This document shows positions 16,374 to 21,512 of a stretch of DNA of 21,512 nucleotides, in pieces. The translations under genes and the position numbers were made by a program. How positions within the stretch are numbered: position 1 is the first letter of the stretch; each line of letters begins with the position of its first letter. The notes below the pieces were generated by a model. That model did not search any database. It was not told where the DNA came from and saw nothing but the letters and a program-made list of their open reading frames with translations. The stretch comes from Rickettsiaceae bacterium (GTDB lineage: Bacteria; Pseudomonadota; Alphaproteobacteria; Rickettsiales; Rickettsiaceae): NCBI GenBank assembly GCA_021741085.1, contig JAIOYM010000009.1, positions 1-21,512 on the forward strand, given 5' to 3'.

Positions 16374-17169
16374 TGTGTCTTTTGCCTAAATAAGTTGCGA
16401 TTAAAAAAATTACTGCCTCCACTGTTGTGATAAGTGCTGTAGTGGGTACATCTAAAATAAATGACACAAAAAGGCAAATGCAGCTAATTGTAATACCCAT
16501 AATAAGAGATATAAGCATCATTTGCTGAGGTGTATTAGAAAACATTCTAGCAGTTGCTGGAACAATCGTTGCAAGAGCTGAAACTAAAAGCGTTCCTATT
16601 ATTTTTACAGTAACGGCTATAGTTATTGCCAACATTAATAATAATAGCAATTCCAATTTCCACGGAACTATTTTTCTTGCAAAAGACAATTCATGGTTTA
16701 ATGATACCAGTATAAATTGATTTATATAACGAAATATAAAAAATAATACAAAGATGGTAACAATAGCTATAGATATTAAATTCTGGGTATTTATGGCTAA
16801 AATATCACCAAAAAAAATGCTACTCACATTAATATCGTATCTAGTGCTCACTAAATTAAAAAGTATAACTGAAAGTGCAACCATACCGTGAGCTATTACG
16901 TGAGTAGAAGTGATGGCATCTTTATTAGCACTTTGTGCGTAAGATAATAATAATGCTAAAATTATGGATACTCCTAAAACCGTTATAATTACGGGAAGAC
17001 CGCTTATAGCTGTTATAGCAAGAGCAAGAAAACAACCATGCGCTATACCTTCACAGAAATAAGTTTGTCTTTGCCATAAAACTATACAGCCCAGTGGCGC
17101 TAATAATATATTCAGCAAAATTATAGCTGTAGTTATTAAAAATATTTCAGATGTAATGTATGTGATCAT
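16366..17169 (-). CDS. znuB: Zinc ABC transporter permease ZnuB
   Basis: ABC-3 family permease that passes Zn2+ (or Mn2+) across the inner membrane, energised by ZnuC. 267 residues of mostly hydrophobic sequence with about seven or eight membrane segments. CEGIAHGCFLA (38-48) and the later LVSALATIVPATARMFS are typical family motifs. It overlaps the end of znuC by 23 bases, indicating tight co-expression. The periplasmic binding protein ZnuA is not in the window. Zinc is favoured over manganese because of the His-rich tail of its ZnuC partner. Confidence 0.92.
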   Translation of the reverse strand: MITYITSEIFLITTAIILLNILLAPLGCIVLWQRQTYFCEGIAHGCFLALAITAISGLPVIITVLGVSIILALLLSYAQSANKDAITSTHVIAHGMVALSVILFNLVSTRYDINVSSIFFGDILAINTQNLISIAIVTIFVLFFIFRYINQFILVSLNHELSFARKIVPWKLELLLLLMLAITIAVTVKIIGTLLVSALATIVPATARMFSNTPQQMMLISLIMGITISCICLFVSFILDVPTTALITTVEAVIFLIATYLGKRHNS

Positions 17170-17896
17170 GGTTATGATGATAAATGCTTATATTATTTGG
17201 TAAATGCGTTTTATCTATTTTACTGCCGTCTGGTTTACCTTCGCAGCACAAATGGTTATTCAGACATAATACTTTATCCGCCTTTTTGATTACTGCATGT
17301 AAATCGTGAGAGATGATAAAAATTGTAGTATCAAAGTCATTACAAACCTGTTCTAATAAGAGATAAAAATCGTTAGTAGTTTCAACGTCAAGTCCTTGAG
17401 TGGGTTCATCTAAAATTATAAAATTTGGTTTGTTCAATAAATTACCCGCAAGTAGAACTCTTTGCATTTGTCCACCCGAAAGAGTATGTAGCTGCTTGGG
17501 CAGTAGCTGCTCTATACGAGCAAAAACCAATATTTTTTCGTATTGTTCTCCTGTTGTAGATGTGCTGGCCATAACATCTATAAAGCCCTTAACTGAAATA
17601 GGCATATTGATAGCCAAATTGATTTTTTGCGGTACATAGCCGAAATTACTTTCTATACAATGCTCTATTAAGCCTTCAGTGGGCTTCTCTATACCCAAGA
17701 TAAGCTTAGCTATTGTGCTTTTACCAGCACCATTTGGACCTATTAAAGCTGTTATATTATTTTTTTTAATCGAGAAACTAATATCCTCAAGAACTTTAAC
17801 TCTATTGCCGTTAAAAGATTTACTGATGTTGTGAAAAATAATATGACTATCACCTTCTTGTTGTTTTTTGGTATTAATTGGGTTTTTATTTATCAT
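17147..17896 (-). CDS. znuC: Zinc ABC transporter ATP-binding protein ZnuC
   Basis: ATPase subunit of the ZnuBC importer at the inner membrane. Walker A GPNGAGKST (53-61), Q-loop near VPQ (88-90), signature LSGGQMQRV (139-147), Walker B IILDEP (160-165) and H-loop ISHDLH with His197 are all intact. The end YHHNHDHIHYI has five His in eight residues (240-247), as in other ZnuC proteins, suggesting zinc sensing or binding. It starts 8 bases after tolA and overlaps znuB, so it belongs to the tol transcription unit here. 249 residues is normal. Confidence 0.95.
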   Translation of the reverse strand: MINKNPINTKKQQEGDSHIIFHNISKSFNGNRVKVLEDISFSIKKNNITALIGPNGAGKSTIAKLILGIEKPTEGLIEHCIESNFGYVPQKINLAINMPISVKGFIDVMASTSTTGEQYEKILVFARIEQLLPKQLHTLSGGQMQRVLLAGNLLNKPNFIILDEPTQGLDVETTNDFYLLLEQVCNDFDTTIFIISHDLHAVIKKADKVLCLNNHLCCEGKPDGSKIDKTHLPNNISIYHHNHDHIHYI

Positions 17897-17904
17897 AACA
17901 ATAT

Positions 17905-18888
17905 TTAAATTATGCCATCGGGTGTAAAACTAAATTTGATCTTTTTCCAAACGTCATAACGTTCTGGGGTTAACCAATCGAAAGGGGATGCTGTAAGTAT
18001 AGCACGCTGTGCACTATTTACAAAAGCTTTACATAAATTTTGTTCAATAGAGTCGCTACAAACCTGGCTTAGTAATCTAATGTTGTCTATAGAACCATCA
18101 ACAGCCAAGTTTATCTCAAACACCACTTTCATATTGCTCTTTAAAGCTGCTGCTATTGGAGGATTCCAAGCTTTTCTTAAAGCTATTTTAATCGCATCCA
18201 TTTCTGATAAGCTCAGTGCATTATTTGAATCAAACTCTTTTGAACCTATAGCTGAAAAAGGATCGCCCGATTCTCTTGCTGTAACTTTACGATTTCTTTC
18301 TTTATTATCTTCTCCTTCGGATTGTTTCTCTAAATTTTTTAACAATGAATCAAATTCATTAGCTAATTTTTTCTTATCTAGTTTTGCTTTTGGAGTTTGT
18401 TTTTTTGGTTCGGTTGGTTTTTTTATAATTTTGCTTTTATTATCTGGTTTAACTTCTTTTTTTAGATCCCTCTTAACTTCTGGCTTGGGCTCGGGTTTAA
18501 CTTCTTTTTTTAGATCCTTCTTAACTTCTGGCTTGGGCTCTGGTTTAACTTCTGGCTTGGTTTGGGGCAAGATTTCTTTTGGAGCTAAGTTTTCTACTTT
18601 GTTATTTAACTCTTCTTTTTCTTGGGGCTTAAAAGAATTATTATTAGTTTCTATAACCTTACGCGTGTTTTCGCTTGCAGGGATAATTTCTTGATCTTGA
18701 GATTTAACCTGAGCTCTAACGTTAGATTTATAGCTTATAGGTAACAATTCTAGAACCACTAGATCCTCTTGAGTGGCTTTGCTGATAACAATACCAGGAT
18801 GATAAAAGAAAAGCAAAAAACACACAAACACATGCAGACATGTTGATGCTAATATAAAAGTAGACAAGTTTTTTCTAATCATTGTCAT
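17905..18888 (-). CDS. tolA: TolA-like envelope protein (TonB/TolA C-terminal domain)
   Basis: Bridges the TolQR motor in the inner membrane to outer-membrane partners, supporting envelope integrity and constriction. 327 residues: short cytoplasmic N-terminus, one membrane helix (about 9-30), a long Lys/Pro/Glu-rich periplasmic arm (about 85-195) and a C-terminal TonB/TolA domain (about 225-327) with ALRKAWNPP, FEINLAVDGSI and a Cys pair. The arm contains an almost exact 16-residue tandem repeat. Its ATG overlaps the tolR stop (ATGA). The neighbours tolQ-tolR make TolA more likely than TonB; tolB and pal are not in the window. Confidence 0.85.
   Translation of the reverse strand: MTMIRKNLSTFILASTCLHVFVCFLLFFYHPGIVISKATQEDLVVLELLPISYKSNVRAQVKSQDQEIIPASENTRKVIETNNNSFKPQEKEELNNKVENLAPKEILPQTKPEVKPEPKPEVKKDLKKEVKPEPKPEVKRDLKKEVKPDNKSKIIKKPTEPKKQTPKAKLDKKKLANEFDSLLKNLEKQSEGEDNKERNRKVTARESGDPFSAIGSKEFDSNNALSLSEMDAIKIALRKAWNPPIAAALKSNMKVVFEINLAVDGSIDNIRLLSQVCSDSIEQNLCKAFVNSAQRAILTASPFDWLTPERYDVWKKIKFSFTPDGII
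18446..18541 (-). repeat. 48-bp in-frame tandem repeat in tolA
   Basis: Two adjacent 48-bp units (boundary near 18493/18494) differ at only a few bases and encode the 16-residue unit PEPKPEVKxDLKKEVK; a partial third copy (KPEVKPEPKPEVK) flanks it on the N-terminal side. Such units can expand or contract without breaking the frame. Confidence 0.9.
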
Positions 18889-19316
18889 TCTTGAGCTGAT
18901 GATGTAACCAAAGCCACATGATTAAAGCCAGCCATATTTAAATCTCCGACAAGCTTAATAACTTCTCCGTAATGCAGATGTTTATCAGCGCGGATAAATA
19001 TTCTTCTGCTATATTTTTCTTGCGTGATTGCTTTCAATCTTTCTATTAATTCTTCCCTGGCAACACTAGACTCTGCTATAAAGAGATTGTTTTTTCTGTC
19101 CAAAGTTATGGTAAGGGGCTCCTCATCAGAATTAAGAGCTTTAGCTTGCGCATCAGGTAAATCAATCTTGACACCAGTAACCAACATTGGAGCAGTTATC
19201 ATAAAAATGATAAGTAGCACTAACATAACATCTACAAGAGGGGTGACATTAATTTCACTAATCAAAGTTCTTCTGGCTCTTGAATTAGAACTTTTTCGAT
19301 TAATTGACATGGACAT
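18885..19316 (-). CDS. tolR: TolR (ExbD/TolR family)
   Basis: Proton-channel partner of TolQ. 143 residues with a basic N-terminus, the membrane helix motif INVTPLVDVMLVLLIIFM (22-39) carrying the conserved proton-pathway Asp29, and a C-terminal periplasmic domain (about 65-143) with the family-typical RADKHLHYGEVIKLVGDL. It overlaps tolA by 4 bases and lies 80 bases after tolQ. The first ATG is used; a second ATG two codons later would also fit, and no strong SD distinguishes them. Confidence 0.94.
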   Translation of the reverse strand: MSMSINRKSSNSRARRTLISEINVTPLVDVMLVLLIIFMITAPMLVTGVKIDLPDAQAKALNSDEEPLTITLDRKNNLFIAESSVAREELIERLKAITQEKYSRRIFIRADKHLHYGEVIKLVGDLNMAGFNHVALVTSSAQE

Positions 19317-19396
19317 ATATTAATTTTGCTACTTGTTAGTTTTAAGCTTAAATTTTATACAGCTAGGTAGTGTAGTTTTTTTTAAGAAAAAGTTTT

Positions 19397-20116
19397 TTAT
19401 ATTTTACCCTCGTCTATAGCTCTTGAGAATAGATTATTTAACTCTTGCACAAAATCGTCAAACTTATTGTTAAAATGATTAACTTTGTTGGATAAAAAAT
19501 TATAAAACATAACGGCGGGAATAGCTACAGCTAAACCTACTGCTGTTGCAAACAAAGCTTCTGCGATTCCAGGAGCAACAACAGCAAGGCTAGTGTTTTT
19601 AGATGCCGCAATAGATTGAAAACTATTCATTATCCCCCAAACCGTTCCAAATAAACCTATAAATGGACCAACAGAGCCAACAACTGCTAAAAATCCTAGG
19701 GAATTCTCTATTTCTTCCAACTCTTTGTTTTTTACAATAAACATTGTTTGCAGAACTCTATCTTTTAAGCTAACTTTAAGAGCTGAGTCGCCTAATGTGC
19801 TAATATTTTTGCGTTTTAATTCTCCCATAGCAGCAATGAAGATATTGGCTAATGGATTGTCGGATGAAGCCTTCATATTACTGTATAGATTTTCTAAGGC
19901 TTGGCCAGACCAAAATACCTCTTCGAAATATGCTATCTTTTTTTTTGTTCTGCTAAATAGAAAATATTTTTTTATTATAATAGCCCACGAATATATAGAC
20001 ATAACTAGCAGAAAAAATAACACTAGTTTACCCGTTAAGTCTGCGGATAATATTAAATTCATTATGGAAAAGCTTTCTTGTTTTACTACTAAGTTGTTTT
20101 CTACTATATTATCCAT
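19397..20116 (-). CDS. tolQ: TolQ (ExbB/TolQ family)
   Basis: Main channel subunit of the proton-motive-force-driven Tol motor. 239 residues with three membrane helices at about 29-48, 140-164 and 182-207. The diagnostic stretches GSVGPFIGLFGTVWGIM (147-163) and APGIAEALFATAVGLAVAIP (181-200) are intact. It is the first gene of the tolQ-tolR-tolA-znuC-znuB-yraN run, with a plausible sigma-70 promoter about 90-115 bases upstream. Confidence 0.95.
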   Translation of the reverse strand: MDNIVENNLVVKQESFSIMNLILSADLTGKLVLFFLLVMSIYSWAIIIKKYFLFSRTKKKIAYFEEVFWSGQALENLYSNMKASSDNPLANIFIAAMGELKRKNISTLGDSALKVSLKDRVLQTMFIVKNKELEEIENSLGFLAVVGSVGPFIGLFGTVWGIMNSFQSIAASKNTSLAVVAPGIAEALFATAVGLAVAIPAVMFYNFLSNKVNHFNNKFDDFVQELNNLFSRAIDEGKI

Positions 20117-20203
20117 ATTTTTATTGTTATTTATTTTGACTAGTGTTTTATGCAGAAATGGTTATTTTTTTTGAAAAACTGTGCTTAAAATACCATTAAT
20201 GTT

Positions 20204-20232
20204 ATTTTACACAACATCTATAACCTTTACAA
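20204..20232 (-). promoter_or_regulatory. Likely tolQ operon promoter
   Basis: On the minus strand TTGTAA (-35, 20227-20232; 4 of 6), a 17-base spacer and TAAAAT (-10, 20204-20209; 5 of 6). The leader to tolQ would be about 80 bases. Confidence 0.5.
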
Positions 20233-20374
20233 GCTGTAAGATATTTAGAGAGTAAAAAAGATCTTTTTGTAATTTTTTTTAGGTGTGGTGTTGGGAACAG
20301 GATTGCCGGATCGCTATTTCGATTTATCTGCTTTTGGATGAGTAATATGTTAAATAGCACCAAGAGAATAAGAA

Positions 20375-20402
20375 TCCAACCTTAAAATAAACTAAGGTTG
20401 GA
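20375..20402 (-). terminator. Terminator hairpin of the repeat-protein gene
   Basis: TCCAACCTTA (20375-20384) and TAAGGTTGGA (20393-20402) are perfectly complementary over 10 bp around an 8-base loop. On the minus strand TTCTTATTCTC follows, a moderately T-rich tail. It lies 57 bases after the stop of the upstream gene. Confidence 0.65.
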
Positions 20403-20458
20403 ATTAGTATTGATTGTAAAAAGATTTATGTAAAATCGTCTATTATTATAGCTTATGG

Positions 20459-21109
20459 TTAAATTACAAGTGTAGCACCTGGTTCTAGGTTTATATCAAT
20501 AGCCCCATCTTTTCCTAGTATCACCTCGGTTCCATTGTGGGTAACATTTTGTGGTTGCATAATCAGAGTTATAGATGCTATGTCATCAAGGCAATCTACT
20601 TTCAAAGAAAGCTTGTCATTATTATTGCTTGGCTTACCTTCGACTAGTTTTACAACATCACAAAATTCTGTTTTGCCTTCTTTATCATCTTCTAGCGCTT
20701 TTCTAAATCGCCCTTCTGGGATTATAACCTCTGCTGTAACATTAGCCGCATCTACCTTTTCTTTTAAAACTTCATTAATAGCGTCCATTAAATCTTTGAA
20801 AGCTTCACCCGTTTTCGAAAGTTCACGCCCTACTACATTAGCAATTGTAACATTAAATTTAACTTGATTGATTAGATCTCGAAGAAGAGTCCCCTGTGAC
20901 GCAGTTGCATTTGCAGTTGGAATTGTAGTTGTATTTAAGGCTGTAGTTGCATTTGCAGTTGGAATTGTAGTTGTATTTGCAGTTTTATTTGTGGTTGGAA
21001 TTGTAGTTGCATTTAAGGCTGTAGTTGCATTTAAGGCTGTAGTTGTATTTGCAGCTTTATTTGTGGTTGGATGTCTGCCAAATGTTGTAAATATTGACGC
21101 TTGTGTCAT
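20459..21109 (-). CDS. Unrecognised protein with modular Thr/Ala/Asn repeats
   Basis: I do not recognise this 216-residue protein. Residues 15-70 are a low-complexity array of Thr, Ala and Asn built from 6-, 8- and 12-residue modules (ALNATT, IPTANATT, IPTTNKTANTTT). Residues ~72-216 look like an ordinary folded domain with helices (about 72-125) then beta-like segments ending GATLVI, and two Cys. There is no evident signal peptide or membrane helix. N-x-T sequons occur 12 times, eight of them in the array. It is well supported as a gene: AGGAG 8 bases before the ATG, a strong promoter upstream and a perfect hairpin after the stop. A host-directed secreted protein is possible but unproven. 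Confidence 0.75.
   Translation of the reverse strand: MTQASIFTTFGRHPTTNKAANTTTALNATTALNATTIPTTNKTANTTTIPTANATTALNTTTIPTANATASQGTLLRDLINQVKFNVTIANVVGRELSKTGEAFKDLMDAINEVLKEKVDAANVTAEVIIPEGRFRKALEDDKEGKTEFCDVVKLVEGKPSNNNDKLSLKVDCLDDIASITLIMQPQNVTHNGTEVILGKDGAIDINLEPGATLVI
20901..21070 (-). repeat. Modular in-frame repeat array (18-, 24- and 36-bp units)
   Basis: Read on the plus strand, each unit starts GTAGTTG(C/T)ATTT and continues in one of three ways: AAGGCT (18 bp), GCAGTTGGAATT (24 bp), or GCAGTTTTATTTGTGGTTGGAATT (36 bp). All units are multiples of three, so rearrangement keeps the frame. Confidence 0.9.
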
Positions 21110-21277
21110 TTATATTTCTCCTAAATTTATTTTTTTAATTTGTATAACGTTATTAAGTTTTATGCGTTTCTAATTCTTTCTTGCAAAGCTTTATACTTAA
21201 ACAAAGTTAGTCATTCAGTTAGTTTTATAGTTAAATTAAAGTTAAATAAAATTAATGAATTGAAACACATAAGGATG

Positions 21278-21306
21278 ATTGTATAATGTAATTAAAAATT
21301 CGTCAA
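21278..21306 (-). promoter_or_regulatory. Sigma-70 promoter for the repeat-protein gene
   Basis: On the minus strand TTGACG (-35, 21301-21306), a 17-base spacer and TACAAT (-10, 21278-21283), each 5 of 6 to consensus. The leader to the ATG at 21109 would be about 160 bases, long compared with other genes here. Confidence 0.6.
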
Positions 21307-21357
21307 GCTTTATTTACTTTTATCTTGTAAGAATAATTAAAAACTATTTACTTTTAG

Positions 21358-21512
21358 CGAAGTTTTGTTGCGCAATTTCAAAATCTAGTGGGTACTTTAG
21401 CCGATCTAGCTCTTGGAAGTAATGATATAGAAGCTTTGAAAAATAAGCAATTTAGTTCTAGTTCTACGATAGCTGAGGAAATTATTCAAGCAGTAGCAAC
21501 TATTGGTGAAAA
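21358..21512 (+). CDS. Open frame leaving the window, possible 5'-truncated gene
   Basis: After a stop at 21355-21357 the frame stays open to the window end, reading through LADLALGSNDIEALKN and TIAEEIIQAVATIGE, with coding-like codon use and higher GC than the sequence before it. No ATG is present; the only conventional start is GTG at 21388, with no Shine-Dalgarno before it. It could be a gene with a poor start or the remnant of a gene that lost its 5' end. No family is recognised. Confidence 0.4.

Larger units (their letters stand above)
20117..20458. other. 342-base intergenic region upstream of tolQ
   Basis: It holds the likely tolQ promoter (20204-20232) and the terminator of the next minus-strand gene (20375-20402). 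Between them, 20278-20341 is a locally GC-richer patch with a short plus-strand open stretch reading VLGTGLPDRYFDLSAFG before TGA. It may be a gene remnant but is too short to assign. No RNA gene is seen. Confidence 0.5.

Noticed and set aside
18080..18694. 204-codon plus-strand open frame opposite tolA
   Set aside because: It is the antisense of the Lys/Pro/Glu repeat, giving Ser/Gly/Leu-rich low complexity; tolA has the recognisable domain.
20868..21173. 101-codon plus-strand Val/Ala-rich frame opposite the repeat protein
   Set aside because: Antisense of the tandem array; the minus-strand frame has a Shine-Dalgarno, a promoter and a terminator.

Overview
The window reads as a chromosome segment of an obligately intracellular alphaproteobacterium of the order Rickettsiales, most likely family Rickettsiaceae. 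The DNA is strongly AT-rich by eye. The isocitrate dehydrogenase has the long C-terminal extension known from Rickettsia and Thermus, a virB3-virB4-virB6 cluster encodes parts of a Rickettsiales-type type IV secretion system (rvh), and intergenic DNA carries palindromic repeats with GGATTGCCACG-type cores like those common in rickettsial genomes. From memory, GroEL looks closer to Orientia-like sequences than to Rickettsia proper, but this is not a firm placement.

Layout. Positions 1-395: the last codons of a transposase, a 53-bp palindrome and a decayed copy of the dispersed repeat. Positions 396-7054, all minus strand: murA, icd, smpB, then the streptomycin operon rpsL-rpsG-fusA behind its own strong promoter. 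Positions 7055-7330: a divergent promoter region. Positions 7331-13261, plus strand: virB3, virB4 and one very large virB6. Positions 13262-13867: a tandem, palindrome-rich repeat island between convergent operons. Positions 13868-15852, minus: groES-groEL with a sigma-32-like promoter and a clear terminator. Positions 16032-20116, minus: a compact run tolQ-tolR-tolA-znuC-znuB-yraN. Positions 20459-21109, minus: an unrecognised protein with a modular Thr/Ala/Asn repeat, with a promoter, a ribosome binding site and a terminator of its own. The right edge holds an open frame that leaves the window.

The genes cover translation (S12, S7, EF-G, SmpB), the TCA cycle (Icd), peptidoglycan synthesis (MurA), outer-membrane energisation and division (TolQRA), zinc uptake (ZnuBC), protein folding (GroES/EL) and secretion toward the host (VirB3/4/6). 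The most unusual points are: yraN, whose conserved N-terminus can only be reached from an ATT codon overlapping the znuB stop; the repeat protein at 20459-21109 with 12 N-x-T sequons; a proline in S12 where E. coli has Lys87; a single virB6 ending at a repeat island; and the ~195-bp tandem repeat with opposed hairpin modules. I found no tRNA, rRNA or CRISPR array, and no convincing wholly new multi-gene system.
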